Shown in pieces: positions 38,808-47,346 of a stretch of DNA of 64,000 nucleotides. The DNA lies in assembly GCF_003570995.1 (NCBI RefSeq), contig NZ_QXIY01000008.1:1-64000 (forward strand), in the 5' to 3' direction. Under the pieces are notes generated by a model. That model worked only from the letters and a program-made list of their open reading frames with translations, did not search any database and had not been told where the DNA came from. Each line of letters begins with the position of its first letter. The stretch's first letter is position 1. This DNA comes from Candidatus Cryosericum septentrionale. GTDB taxonomy: Bacteria; Caldisericota; Caldisericia; Cryosericales; Cryosericaceae. The position numbers and the translations under genes are program-made.

Positions 38808-39734
38808 ATGCCTGACAACATGAACGTCAAACGTACCAAGATCGTCGCCACACTTGGACCAGCCACGAATTCCGAGGAGATGATCCAAGCGCTCGCCGAG
38901 CGTGGTGTGGATGTCTTTCGGATCAATTTCTCGCACGGTACGGACGAAGAACGACTTGCCACGATTGCTGCCGTGAAGAAGGTCCGCAGCCAACTCGACC
39001 TGCCGCTGGCCATCCTCCAGGACCTGCAGGCACCAAAGATCCGTCTGGGAGTGTTCAGCCAGGGACCATGCGAGATCGCGACCGGAGACGCCTTTCGTCT
39101 TACAACCCGCATGGCGGATGGAAACGCCGAGCAAGCCAGCGTGGACTACCCTCCTCTGATCACTGAGGTGCGCCCCGGGGAACTTGTCTTCATCGACGAC
39201 GGCCTGATTTGTCTCAAGGTACGTGAAATCCAGGGTGATACCATTGTGACGGATGTCCTCAAGGGAGGAGTACTCTCGGACCACAAGGGGGTCAACTTCC
39301 CTCAGTCTGACCTCCATGTCCCGTCAATCACGGAAAAGGACAGGCATGATCTTGTCACCGGTCTGCGAGCGGGCGTCGACTATGTGGCTCTCTCGTTCGT
39401 GCGCACGTCAGACGATGTCCGCGAGCTCCGCACGCTTATGGAGAGCCACGGAGCGCATGTCCCCATCATCGCTCTGATGCCGGACCTCGTTCCACCGGAA
39501 GAGCGCTCGCCGGCCAACGGCGTCATCAATTTCATGGGAGGATTTGGGTCCCTGCTGCTGGCATTTGGCATCGCCAGCACGGCCGAACTCGCAGGCGGCT
39601 CAATGTCGGTCACGTTCCCGTATGCAAGTATTTTCTTCGTGCTTGCGGCGGTCTGCATGCTCTTCATGCACCCTGAAGACAAGCCGGCGGTCTCGTCCGG
39701 CCAGACCCTTTCTGCCAATGAGCCTGCCGTTTGA
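38808..39734 (+). CDS. Chimera: pyruvate kinase N-terminal half joined to an MFS transporter segment
   Basis: 308 residues in one frame. Residues 1 to about 222 are pyruvate kinase: RTKIVATLGPATNSEEMI, RINFSHGTDEER, LQDLQAPKIRLG, the B domain, and VDYVALSFVRTSDDV. At HVPIIA, where the catalytic IAKIE should follow, the sequence changes to LMPDLVPPEERSPANGVINF and two membrane helices (FGSLLLAFGIASTAELA; ASIFFVLAAVCMLFM), which match the TM5-TM6 region of an MFS sugar-type transporter. The active-site lysine-glutamate and the rest of the barrel are lost, so it is not an active kinase. GGAGG precedes the ATG. Either a deletion fusion or an assembly join. Confidence 0.85.
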   Translation: MPDNMNVKRTKIVATLGPATNSEEMIQALAERGVDVFRINFSHGTDEERLATIAAVKKVRSQLDLPLAILQDLQAPKIRLGVFSQGPCEIATGDAFRLTTRMADGNAEQASVDYPPLITEVRPGELVFIDDGLICLKVREIQGDTIVTDVLKGGVLSDHKGVNFPQSDLHVPSITEKDRHDLVTGLRAGVDYVALSFVRTSDDVRELRTLMESHGAHVPIIALMPDLVPPEERSPANGVINFMGGFGSLLLAFGIASTAELAGGSMSVTFPYASIFFVLAAVCMLFMHPEDKPAVSSGQTLSANEPAV

Positions 39735-40485
39735 CAAGGCCTCGGCAGCCCCGATCCGCCGCCAGGCAGGCTCAGACACAGCCTGCCTCCTACTCCACGG
39801 CCTGACCGGAGCACCTGCTCGCGACCTGTGGTTCCTCGCGGATTATTTGTTTGCACGTGGCATTTCCGTCGTTGCCCCGCTTCTCACGGGCCATGGCAAG
39901 ACGTGGAAGGAACTGGAGCTTGCGACGTCGGAGTCCTGGCAAAATGACGCCCTCGCGGGACTCGATGAAGCACGCACGATGGGCAAGACGGTATTCGTCG
40001 CTGGATTGTCGATGGGTGGAACCCTCACCTTGTACCTGGGAGAACACCATCCCGAAATCGCAGGGCTTATCACCATCAACGCGCCCGTCTACGTAGACGA
40101 CCCCAAGATGAGGATGATCCCGATACTGCGACACTTCCGGAAGAATCAGCCCAAGGGACCTCCGGATGTCGCCGATCAGGACGCTATGCTGCCAGATCTT
40201 GGATTCAACTCCCTGGAAGCTATCTATCAGTTCGAACGTCTCATGCGGGGCGTGCGTGAAGACCTCGGCATGGTCACCCAGCCGCTCCTTTCCTTCCGCT
40301 CGATGCAGGACCACGTCGTCCCGCCGCGCAACGCGGAGTACATTCTGGACCACGTCAACAGCCGCATCAAGAGCGTCATCACACTGGAGCGTTCCTACCA
40401 CTGCGCCACGATCGACTATGACCGCGAGAGAATTGCGGTCGGCATCGAACAATTCATCACGCTGGTACGAAAACAGCAGGTCTGA
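39718..40485 (+). CDS. Carboxylesterase / monoacylglycerol lipase-like alpha/beta hydrolase
   Basis: 255 residues of the Est30/YvaK-like esterase family. The oxyanion motif is CLLLHGLTGAPARDLWFLAD, the nucleophile elbow is AGLSMGGTLTLYLG (Ser), the acid is in SMQDHVVPPRNAEY and the histidine in ERSYHCATIDYD. It hydrolyses short-chain acyl esters. The start chosen overlaps the end of the upstream chimera by 17 bases. No good ribosome site is visible, so translation may depend on readout from upstream. The protein is complete and of normal length. Confidence 0.9.
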   Translation: MSLPFDKASAAPIRRQAGSDTACLLLHGLTGAPARDLWFLADYLFARGISVVAPLLTGHGKTWKELELATSESWQNDALAGLDEARTMGKTVFVAGLSMGGTLTLYLGEHHPEIAGLITINAPVYVDDPKMRMIPILRHFRKNQPKGPPDVADQDAMLPDLGFNSLEAIYQFERLMRGVREDLGMVTQPLLSFRSMQDHVVPPRNAEYILDHVNSRIKSVITLERSYHCATIDYDRERIAVGIEQFITLVRKQQV

Positions 40486-40512
40486 GCTTCGTTCTTCTCA
40501 CTCCGACTGGCA

Positions 40513-40550
40513 TGTCAAAACCTCCGACCGTGAGGCCGGAGGTTTTGACA
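40513..40550. terminator. Bidirectional terminator between convergent esterase and ABC permease
   Basis: Perfect 14-bp inverted repeat TGTCAAAACCTCCG and its complement with a 10-base loop. The A-run and T-run in the arms give T-rich 3' ends on both strands. Confidence 0.75.
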
Positions 40551-40566
40551 GAGCAGAATATGAGTG

Positions 40567-41904
40567 CTACTTGCGCCGTATGCGGAACCTGATACCTTCC
40601 CGCTGCAGAGTCCAGCCGCCCAAATCGGACCCGCGGCGTGCCGTATTGAGCTTCATGGTCAGGATACGGTCGGTCGAGAAGATGCGAGCCGCGACCGTGG
40701 CCAGAACGAAAAACAGCGCAAACTGGTAGACAATGCCTGCGATGACCATAGTCAAGTTGTGGGCGAAGATGAACTGGGCCGCCAGGAATGGGTGCGAAAA
40801 CGGGATTGCATAGATAAGCCATTTCAGGACGGGCGATGTCGTGTTGATGTCGATGAACATGGTAATGAGGTAGGGCAGCATAACCACCATCATGAGCGGC
40901 ATAATGATGATCTGAACACTCTTGAGGTCTTCGGCGAACGCCCCCAGAATGAGGGCGATGGAGAGAGCCACCATGATGCCGGCGAACACGCTCAGACCGA
41001 GGAGAACGTAGCCGCGCAGATTGAGGACCAAGCCCAGCTTCTGGATTGCCTGAGCAGTGGTTCCGGAGGTCCCACTGCTGCTTCCGATGAGACTGCCCAT
41101 GTAGCTTTTCATGCCGACCATGTACGCTGCGGCTGACACCAGCGCAACGATGCCCGAGGCCATCATCTTGGCCGTGACCAGGGCACCACGCGCGACGGGC
41201 GTGGAAAGAAGCGTCTCGAGCGTCTTGTTCTCCTTCTCGCCCGCGATAGAGGCGGCAATCATCTGGGCAGCCATGATGATCACCATGAAGAGGACGATCG
41301 GAATGATCATGGTTTGCTGCATGACGACGCCAACAATCTCCTGGGGGTTCGCTTCTGCCGATGTCGCCCCGACCGTAAGAAACGACTGTGCGCTGATGGC
41401 ATGCCTGACGATAGCCGGGTCCAGTCCAGGAGCCGCAGTCTTGATGTACATGTCACCGATGTACTCGTTCATGGCGCTCAGTGCGGCGTCGAACCTGAAC
41501 GTTCCCTGTATTCCCATCATCGAGAAATTGCGCATGATCGTGTACGTGCGTACCTTCTGAGGGTGCTGCGCCTGGATGCCGGCCTCGAGTCCCTGAGGGA
41601 TGACCAGGACGGCGGTCCCCTTCTCTGCCGCGACCTTGCGGACGATATCGTCGACGACACCCTCGGTGACCGTCGTAACCTTGAACTTCACCTTTGTGAG
41701 GATGTCGACAAGCATCTGTGACGTCTGGCTGCGGTCGAGGTCCACAACCGTCACGGGCTGGGGGGCGGCCTGCTTCTTCACCTCCTGATTGATAGTCCTG
41801 CCCAGGAAGCTGTAGATCACCATGATCAGCAGGATAGGGACCAGCGTGTGCCACGTGAGCATCTCTTTCAGTTCCTTCTTCAGAACGACGAAGAATCTCC
41901 TCAC
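40567..41904 (-). CDS. ABC-2 type exporter permease (NatB/YhaP-like)
   Basis: 445 residues. N-terminal KELKEMLTWHTLVPILLIMV (first helix), a large extracytoplasmic domain (about 45-190), then five more helices from IIPIVLFMVIIMAAQMIAAS, with the cytoplasmic loop AGEKENKTLETLLSTPVARG that is the typical ABC-2 coupling loop. It pairs with the ATPase whose stop overlaps its start (ATGA). The closest named type is the NatB sodium exporter, but substrates of these pairs vary (Na+, drugs, peptides). Confidence 0.87.
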   Translation of the reverse strand: MRRFFVVLKKELKEMLTWHTLVPILLIMVIYSFLGRTINQEVKKQAAPQPVTVVDLDRSQTSQMLVDILTKVKFKVTTVTEGVVDDIVRKVAAEKGTAVLVIPQGLEAGIQAQHPQKVRTYTIMRNFSMMGIQGTFRFDAALSAMNEYIGDMYIKTAAPGLDPAIVRHAISAQSFLTVGATSAEANPQEIVGVVMQQTMIIPIVLFMVIIMAAQMIAASIAGEKENKTLETLLSTPVARGALVTAKMMASGIVALVSAAAYMVGMKSYMGSLIGSSSGTSGTTAQAIQKLGLVLNLRGYVLLGLSVFAGIMVALSIALILGAFAEDLKSVQIIIMPLMMVVMLPYLITMFIDINTTSPVLKWLIYAIPFSHPFLAAQFIFAHNLTMVIAGIVYQFALFFVLATVAARIFSTDRILTMKLNTARRGSDLGGWTLQREGIRFRIRRK

Positions 41905-42626
41905 TGCTTCACCACCTGGACAAAGACCTCTTCAAGGTTTGCTTTGCCATATTTGTCCTTGAGCCCCCGGGGTGTTCCCACATCGTGGATGGTGCCCTTG
42001 TCGATGATGGCCACACGATCCGACAGGTACTCTACCTCCAGCATGTTGTGACTGGAAAGCAGCACCGCCATGCCTTCAGCCGTCGTCCTGCGAATCAACT
42101 GACGAATGTCGATGGCAGCAACCACGTCGAGACCGCCTGTCGGCTCGTCGATGATGGCCAGTTTCGGGCACGTCATGACGGCTCGTGACAGAAGCAGCTT
42201 GCGCGTCATGCCCTTGCTGTACGTGCCTATCCTGTCACGCAACCGCTCGCCCAGTCCGGTGATGTCCGAGGCTCTCTGGACATACTCGCGCTGTACCGCA
42301 GAATCGGAAGCGAACAATTCTGCCATGAAGCTCAGGTACCCAAGACCCGTCAGGTTCTTGTAGGCGCCGGCCTCCTCGGGCAAGTAGCTGATGATCTCGC
42401 GTATCCGGGCTGCATCCTTCTGGACATCCATCCCGTAGACGTGAGCCGTGCCCGACGTCGGTTGCAAGATGGTCGCCACGATACGCAAGGCCGTGGTCTT
42501 GCCGGCGCCGTTGGGTCCGATGAGCGCGAAGATCTCCCCGGGCGCCACTTCGAAGCTAATGCCGTGCAGGGCCTCGAATTTCCCGTAACTCTTCTTCAGG
42601 TTCTCTACGACGAGTGCCTGTTCCAT
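41901..42626 (-). CDS. ABC transporter ATP-binding protein (NatA-like)
   Basis: A 241-residue ATPase: Walker A LIGPNGAGKTTALRI, signature YSKGMTRKLLLSRA, Walker B LAIIDEPTGGLD, and the switch histidine in LLSSHNMLEVEYL. It drives the ABC-2 permease encoded downstream. ATG 42626 follows GGAGG at 8 bases. An upstream ATG in the same frame lacks a site. About 75 bases upstream lies a degenerate copy of the palindrome found before the GntR regulator at 53.4 kb, hinting at shared control. Confidence 0.9.
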   Translation of the reverse strand: MEQALVVENLKKSYGKFEALHGISFEVAPGEIFALIGPNGAGKTTALRIVATILQPTSGTAHVYGMDVQKDAARIREIISYLPEEAGAYKNLTGLGYLSFMAELFASDSAVQREYVQRASDITGLGERLRDRIGTYSKGMTRKLLLSRAVMTCPKLAIIDEPTGGLDVVAAIDIRQLIRRTTAEGMAVLLSSHNMLEVEYLSDRVAIIDKGTIHDVGTPRGLKDKYGKANLEEVFVQVVKQ

Positions 42627-42699
42627 GCCGAAAACCTCCTTGCATGTCCTCACAACGATGCACGCCTTTCCTCACGAAGTCCAGCGTCTCACTAATGGA

Positions 42700-42722
42700 A
42701 TTGTACCACAATATAGTAATAT
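42700..42722. promoter_or_regulatory. YtrA-type operator-like site upstream of natA-like gene
   Basis: ATTGTACCA-CAATA-TAGTAATAT. The half-sites match the perfect palindrome at 53437-53460 in 8 and 7 of 9 positions, with a spacer one base shorter. It overlaps a TACAAT-like -10 on the minus strand. Confidence 0.4.
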
Positions 42723-42818
42723 GGCCCCGAGTATGAACACCAGACGTGAAACGTCAGACCAGGGAACCCTCCCAGACCCAAACCGCCAAGCCACTGAGGG
42801 CAACCGGCGCGAGTGCGG

Positions 42819-43196
42819 TCATGCCAGAACATCCTCCAGGAACTCGATACACGGCGCGGCTCCATCACTCATGAGGATGCTCATCGCATCAATGTGAATA
42901 CCCCGTGTGGGCCGCGTCAGACCGGGTACGCCTGCCGCAAGGGCTGCCATTGTCGACCGTCTCAAATGCTCCTGCTTGCGATGGTCAATCGCCTCAAGAG
43001 GACTTCCATACCCTATCCCGCTCCTCGTCTTGACTTCAACCACATGGACGTGACCGTTCTTCTCGGCGACGACATCCAGCTCTCCATAACTGGTACGAAG
43101 GTTTCTAGCCACGACGCGGAAGCCGTGGTCAGTCAACCATCGAACCGCAAGTTCCTCACCTGCGTTTCCCAGCGCCCGGTTGTGCTGCCCGCCCAA
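42819..43196 (-). CDS. YraN/UPF0102 family predicted nuclease
   Basis: 125 residues with the UPF0102 pattern of a Holliday-junction-resolvase-like endonuclease fold: NRALGNAGEELAVRWLTDHG (Glu), RNLRTSYGELDVVAEKNGHV with ELD, and VHVVEVKTRSGIGYGSPLEA with EVK. Its biological role is unsettled. TTG 43196 is used, because GAGGAG sits seven bases upstream. It overlaps the end of rnhB by 41 bases, the usual genomic neighbour. Confidence 0.9.
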   Translation of the reverse strand: MGGQHNRALGNAGEELAVRWLTDHGFRVVARNLRTSYGELDVVAEKNGHVHVVEVKTRSGIGYGSPLEAIDHRKQEHLRRSTMAALAAGVPGLTRPTRGIHIDAMSILMSDGAAPCIEFLEDVLA

Positions 43197-43863
43197 GCGG
43201 CAACTCCTCAGTTTCTACAAGTTGTTTGACAACAAACGTCCGCCGGTGTTCGCCAGAGGGCCCCCTCGTCCGAAGGGCCTGGATGTGCTCACGCGTGCCA
43301 TAGCCGACGTTGCCCTCGAATCCATATCCGTGAACATGTCGAGCCATGACGCGCATGGCAGCATCTCGTGACACCTTGGCAGCGATGCTGGCACCCGCAA
43401 CTGATAGCAGGGTCGCATCCGCATCGATGATCGCCATAGAGATCAGATGCTCCTCACGCTCAAGGAAAGGTGGAAGCAGCGGACCGTCGACGACAACGCC
43501 AATCCGCGAACCGATGCCCCAGTGCTGTCTGACTGCCGGCAAGAGAAGGAGGAGAGCCTTCTCCATGGCCCGGTAGGTTGCCCCAAGAATTCCATCGACA
43601 TCGATCTCGGCTGCTGTGGAACTTCCTGTCGCAAACAGCGCGTGCGCAGGCAGGAGCTCGAACGCTTGCTCCCGCTGGTGCTGACTCAGCAGCTTCGAAT
43701 CGTTGATGAACATAGTGCCCCGCGGATCCGTGATGGCACAGGCCCCCGCATAGACTGGCCCCGCTAGCGCCCCCCTGCCCGCCTCATCGATCCCGATGAT
43801 GACATCCAGTTCATACCGGGACTTGATTCCTTGCTCAAAGAGCGCTAGAGCTTCATGTCGCAT
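43156..43863 (-). CDS. rnhB: Ribonuclease HII
   Basis: 235 residues. It cleaves RNA in RNA-DNA hybrids and at single ribonucleotides. The catalytic acidic residues are in IIGIDEAGRGALAGPVYAGA (Asp-Glu), VVVDGPLLP (Asp) and IIDADATLLSVAGASIAAKV (Asp). A C-terminal extension of about 25 residues (LVETEELPLGRAAQPGAGKRR) is basic. GGGGAG precedes the ATG. It lies downstream of lepB across a terminator and overlaps yraN. Confidence 0.94.
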   Translation of the reverse strand: MRHEALALFEQGIKSRYELDVIIGIDEAGRGALAGPVYAGACAITDPRGTMFINDSKLLSQHQREQAFELLPAHALFATGSSTAAEIDVDGILGATYRAMEKALLLLLPAVRQHWGIGSRIGVVVDGPLLPPFLEREEHLISMAIIDADATLLSVAGASIAAKVSRDAAMRVMARHVHGYGFEGNVGYGTREHIQALRTRGPSGEHRRTFVVKQLVETEELPLGRAAQPGAGKRR

Positions 43864-43887
43864 ATCGTTCTCCCCGTCCGCCGATGG

Positions 43888-43916
43888 AAAAACCCTCCCC
43901 GTCGAAACGAGGAGGG
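43888..43916 (-). terminator. Terminator between lepB and rnhB
   Basis: 9-bp stem CCCTCCTCG/CGGGGAGGG with one G-U pair and TTTCGA loop on the minus strand, followed by TTTTT (43892-43888). rnhB starts 25 bases downstream, so some read-through is likely. Confidence 0.7.
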
Positions 43917-43932
43917 CTGATGGTCGCTGCTG

Positions 43933-44472
43933 CTATTGCGCCAAGCCTGTCTGGGCTCGAAGCACGACAAAGTGCTTGAGGGGCCAATAGGCAAACATCG
44001 CGCGCCCGATGATCGAATTAGTCGAAACGGTGCCAAAGGAACGCGAGTCGAGACTCACCGCCCGGTTGTCCCCCATCAGGAACAGCTGCCCCTGGGGAAC
44101 TGGAGTTGGCGAGAAATCCGGCGTGACGCACCCGTGCAAATAGGGTTCATCGGCTACCCTACCATCCACGTAGATCTTGCCGTCCTTTGCCTCCACGGTT
44201 TCGCCAGGAAGGCCAATGACACGCTTAATATATGGATCACCAGTGGTAATGCCGGGTGGCCAGAAAATGATGACGTCACCTCGCCGCGGCTGGTGAAAAT
44301 GGTACGAAAGCTTATCTACCATAACGAGATCATTCGGAAAAACGGTCGTCTCCATCGATGACATCTGGATCCGGTATGGCTGCACCACCCAGTGGCGCAG
44401 TGCATACGACGCGCCGAACGCGATCGCAATGATGATAACCCAGTCAAGTATTTCGCGAATGGCCTTATTCAA
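43933..44472 (-). CDS. lepB: Type I signal peptidase
   Basis: 179 residues, the short Gram-positive SipS-like form with one N-terminal anchor (LDWVIIIAIAFGASYAL). The catalytic serine is in RIQMSSMETTV (the usual SMEPT has Thr for Pro here), the lysine in YIKRVIGLPGE, and box E is LMGDNRAVSLDSRSFG. It would cleave precursors such as OppA. It starts 3 bases after the rplS stop, an arrangement common in this neighbourhood. Confidence 0.94.
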   Translation of the reverse strand: MNKAIREILDWVIIIAIAFGASYALRHWVVQPYRIQMSSMETTVFPNDLVMVDKLSYHFHQPRRGDVIIFWPPGITTGDPYIKRVIGLPGETVEAKDGKIYVDGRVADEPYLHGCVTPDFSPTPVPQGQLFLMGDNRAVSLDSRSFGTVSTNSIIGRAMFAYWPLKHFVVLRAQTGLAQ

Positions 44473-44475
44473 GGA

Positions 44476-44826
44476 CTACTTCGCTTCTCTCTTCTCCTTG
44501 ACATTGCGAGCCGTGCCGACTCTGTCTCTGAGATAGTACAGCTTCGCACGACGAACATCGCCATGGCGCACGACCTCAAGTCTGGCAATCATGGGAGAGT
44601 AGAGCGGGAATACCTTCTCTACACCAACGCCAGAGGAGATCTTACGAACAGTAAACGTCTCGCGGCTGCCGCCACCCTTCTTGGCAATAACGAGACCCTC
44701 AAATACCTGGATTCTCTTCTTGCCACCTTCCACAATGTTGATGTGAACCTTGACAGTATCCCCGACCAGAAGGACGGGCATGTCAGGCTTCACATATCTG
44801 CTCTCTACAAGGTCAATAGCATTCAT
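44476..44826 (-). CDS. rplS: 50S ribosomal protein L19
   Basis: 116 residues, the normal length. Landmarks: VGDTVKVHINIVEGGKKRIQ, VFEGLVIAKKGGG, RETFTVRKISSGVGVEKVFP, then RAKLYYLRDRVG near the C-terminus. It sits at the 30S-50S interface. The ATG at 44826 has AAAGGAG. The longer open frame upstream is rejected. Here it has its own promoter rather than lying directly after trmD. Confidence 0.97.
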   Translation of the reverse strand: MNAIDLVESRYVKPDMPVLLVGDTVKVHINIVEGGKKRIQVFEGLVIAKKGGGSRETFTVRKISSGVGVEKVFPLYSPMIARLEVVRHGDVRRAKLYYLRDRVGTARNVKEKREAK

Positions 44827-44866
44827 TTCAGAACTCCTTTCACCGGGCTGACATTCACGAACAGAT

Positions 44867-44894
44867 AGTTTAGCAGAACGCCCACGTTTATCAA
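44867..44894 (-). promoter_or_regulatory. Predicted rplS promoter
   Basis: TTGATA (44894-44889) and TAAACT (44872-44867), 16-base spacer, 40 bases upstream of the rplS start. Confidence 0.55.
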
Positions 44895-45048
44895 GGCGAG
44901 AAGAAGCACATAGGTCCAGCACACTTGCCGACGTGTCGTCACACGGCACGTTGACAAGGCGACAGACGCTGCCTGCAAGAAGTCTACACGTTTGCCGGAC
45001 GACCGCAAGCCCGCGAATACGAGCAACCGCAAGGCCAAGAAACAGTTC

Positions 45049-45077
45049 TTGGCGAATGCCCTGCTATCGTATATACT
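45049..45077 (+). promoter_or_regulatory. Predicted nitroreductase promoter
   Basis: TTGGCG (45049-45054) and TATACT (45072-45077), 17-base spacer, 58 bases before the GTG start. Confidence 0.55.
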
Positions 45078-45135
45078 TCTCGTGTATCGAAAGCCGCCCG
45101 GCACAGGTGGCAAAGAGAGCATCGAGGAGGCGCTC

Positions 45136-45636
45136 GTGGACACAATTCGCAACAGGAGAAGCATTCGGAAGTACACCGCCCAGCTGGTGCCTCAGGAGCT
45201 TGTGACCAGACTGCTCGAGGCAGCCATGTCGGCTCCGTCGGCCGGCAACGAACAGCCATGGGAGTTCATCGTCATCACGGACCGCGAAGTGCTGCAAGCC
45301 ATCACGAGAGTACACCCGTACTCCCAGATGCTGAAAGAGGCACCACTCGCCGTCGTTGTATGCGGAAATCTGGAGCGAGAGAAGTACCCCGGGTTCTGGG
45401 TTGAGGACTGCTCGGCCGCAACAGAGAATATTCTTCTCGAGGCAGAAGAGATAGGTCTGGGAGGGGTGTGGCTCGGCGTCTATCCACACGACGAGAGGGT
45501 CAAGGGGCTCGCCGAACTGCTTAGACTGCCCTCCTCCGTTGTTCCGTTGTCGATCGTCGCACTCGGCTATCCCGCAGAAAAGAAGCCACCCGCCGAGCGT
45601 TTTGATCCCTCACGGGTCCACACCAATCGGTGGTAG
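45136..45636 (+). CDS. Nitroreductase-family FMN oxidoreductase
   Basis: 166 residues, a short nitroreductase fold. RRSIRKYTAQLVPQELVTRL with the FMN phosphate arginines, the AAMSAPSAGNEQPWEFIVIT loop, ENILLEAEEIGLGGVWLGVY, and the C-terminal SIVALGYPAEKK. It likely binds FMN as a dimer and reduces an unknown acceptor with NAD(P)H. It starts with GTG 45136 behind GAGGAGG; the open frame upstream crosses the promoter. The last 27 bases overlap the convergent DUF1232 gene. Confidence 0.9.
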   Translation: MDTIRNRRSIRKYTAQLVPQELVTRLLEAAMSAPSAGNEQPWEFIVITDREVLQAITRVHPYSQMLKEAPLAVVVCGNLEREKYPGFWVEDCSAATENILLEAEEIGLGGVWLGVYPHDERVKGLAELLRLPSSVVPLSIVALGYPAEKKPPAERFDPSRVHTNRW

Positions 45637-45915
45637 ACCCTTCTCCTGACGGCAAGCCTTCTCCCTACAGTCTGCCACGACCCCATGCGGGATGAAACGC
45701 ATGGCGAGCCAGACGAGGCCGCGCACGATCACCAGATCGTCGAGCTGCCCCAATACCGGTATGAAATCGGGGATGAGGTCTACTGGAGAAGCCAGATAGA
45801 CGAGAGCTGCCCCAAGAAGCCATTTTGACACTCGTGGGGTCCGTGGGTCCTTCAGCACAAGAGACCACACACGCACTTCGCGCCTGATGCGTGCGACAGC
45901 TATTCTCAGGCTCAT
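45610..45915 (-). CDS. DUF1232 (YkvA-like) membrane protein
   Basis: 101 residues. The family core is plain: KDPRTPRVSKWLLGAALVYL, then ASPVDLIPDFIPVLGQLDD, followed by a second hydrophobic stretch. The function is unknown. The C-terminal 20 residues are basic and cysteine-containing. The ATG at 45915 lies one base after the stop of the RNA methyltransferase-like gene, and a longer open frame through that gene is rejected. Confidence 0.87.
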   Translation of the reverse strand: MSLRIAVARIRREVRVWSLVLKDPRTPRVSKWLLGAALVYLASPVDLIPDFIPVLGQLDDLVIVRGLVWLAMRFIPHGVVADCREKACRQEKGLPPIGVDP

Positions 45916-45916
45916 G

Positions 45917-46483
45917 TCAGGAACGTCCCAGCAGGCGGTCCAGAATGATTGCGGCTGCGCTGCGTACCGACAGGTGGTTGAAGTCCGTTGGGCCCCATAT
46001 CGGGTCAAGAACGTAATCCATCTGTGCCATGATCTCGTCGGCCAGGCCAAAACCAGTCCCGAACACCAGCAAGTATGGAGGATCTCCTGAACGAATCTTC
46101 TCCCCCATTGCCACATAGTCGATGGAGTTGGCGAACGTCCGCGCACTCGTCGCTATCAGGACTGGCTTTTCACCTTCCACGTGCTGAATCTCGGCAACGG
46201 CTTCTTCGAAATGCGACACGACCCGCAGCAGCGACAAAGACTCCGCGCGATTTGGGTTGTACTCATGCCCGAATCCTTCATTCCAGAAATGAGCGATGCG
46301 CAGGGCAATCTGTTGTTCCTGGGGAAGGGGCTCGACCTCGTACATGGCCGTGGCTCCGTATGTCTTGCCGGCTCGCGAGATGTCATGGATATCGTGGATG
46401 ACGATGGACGTCGTGACAATCTCGTGGTGCTTGTTGTAGACCGGATGGTGCACAACTGCCAGATATAACCTGAAGTCAGTCAA
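45917..46483 (-). CDS. SPOUT-type RNA methyltransferase-like protein (trmD-associated)
   Basis: 188 residues matching the family known as SAM-dependent RNA methyltransferase (RNA_Me_trans, near trmD in many genomes). It begins [19 protein letters not shown], then [49 protein letters not shown] and the diagnostic [18 protein letters not shown]. The SPOUT knot should be formed by the last two. The RNA target is unknown. It overlaps the trmD end by eight bases. Confidence 0.9.
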   Translation of the reverse strand: MTDFRLYLAVVHHPVYNKHHEIVTTSIVIHDIHDISRAGKTYGATAMYEVEPLPQEQQIALRIAHFWNEGFGHEYNPNRAESLSLLRVVSHFEEAVAEIQHVEGEKPVLIATSARTFANSIDYVAMGEKIRSGDPPYLLVFGTGFGLADEIMAQMDYVLDPIWGPTDFNHLSVRSAAAIILDRLLGRS

Positions 46484-47219
46484 GGATCCCCCTCAGGTCT
46501 GCCAGTACTTTGCTGAGATACTTGCGGTCCTGGTCAGTCAGGTCGAAATCGCGCAGCAGATCGGGCCTTCGAATGAGGGTTCTTCTGAGCGCTTCCTCGC
46601 GACGCCACCTGGCAATATTCGCGTGATGGCCTGAAACAAGAACCTCAGGCACGACCCCGCCATCCAGTTCTCGTGGACGTGTATATTGGGGATACTCGAG
46701 GAGCCCGGAGGAGAAGCTCTCTTCGCCCGTGGATGAGGCATTCCCGGTTGCCCCTGGAAGCAGACGGGTAATGGCATCGATGATCTCGATGCTGGCCACT
46801 TCGCCACCCGACAGGACGATGTCTCCGATCGAAATGGCCATGTCGAGCCGTTCCATGACACGCTCGTCGATGCCTTCGTAGCGCCCTGCCACGAACAGCA
46901 AACGTTCCTCGTGCGCCAGGTCCTCGGCCATCCTCTGGGTAAACCGGTCGCCCTGAGGGGCAATCCCGATCTTGACCCAGGAACCTGCTGGATTGTCAAT
47001 TGTCTCCAGTGCCTCGATGAGCGGCCGGGGAAGGAACATCATCCCTGCGCCTCCACCGAATGGGATGTCATCCGTCGTATGGTGGCGGTCATGGGTGTAG
47101 TCACGAAGGTTGACGGCCTCAAAGTCCAGAATGCCCTTGTCGATTGCCATCTTCATGACGCCGACCTGAGTGAACGGTTCGTACAACTGGGGAAATATGG
47201 AAATCGCTTTGATTTTCAT
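46476..47219 (-). CDS. trmD: tRNA (guanine-N1-)-methyltransferase TrmD
   Basis: A 247-residue enzyme that makes m1G37 in tRNAs, preventing frameshifting. Seen: [45 protein letters not shown] (SAM knot), [14 protein letters not shown] and [20 protein letters not shown] with the catalytic aspartate region. The ATG at 47219 has no purine-rich ribosome site, and a TATACT -10 ends only nine bases before it, so a leaderless transcript is likely. The usual upstream neighbour rimM is missing. Confidence 0.95.
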   Translation of the reverse strand: MKIKAISIFPQLYEPFTQVGVMKMAIDKGILDFEAVNLRDYTHDRHHTTDDIPFGGGAGMMFLPRPLIEALETIDNPAGSWVKIGIAPQGDRFTQRMAEDLAHEERLLFVAGRYEGIDERVMERLDMAISIGDIVLSGGEVASIEIIDAITRLLPGATGNASSTGEESFSSGLLEYPQYTRPRELDGGVVPEVLVSGHHANIARWRREEALRRTLIRRPDLLRDFDLTDQDRKYLSKVLADLRGILD

Positions 47220-47228
47220 AGCAGCAAC

Positions 47229-47255
47229 AGTATAGCAGACGCGCTGGCTTGCCAA
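47229..47255 (-). promoter_or_regulatory. Predicted trmD promoter placed for a leaderless mRNA
   Basis: TTGGCA (47255-47250) and TATACT (47234-47229), 15-base spacer. The ATG starts ten bases from the -10, at or within three bases of the expected transcription start. Confidence 0.5.
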
Positions 47256-47346
47256 GCATGACGCGTTGCACTTTCCGATCTCAGAGACAGCACGCCGCCC
47301 GACTCCCTGCCAGGTCAATGCGGCCAGATAGCGGCCACAAACCGAC

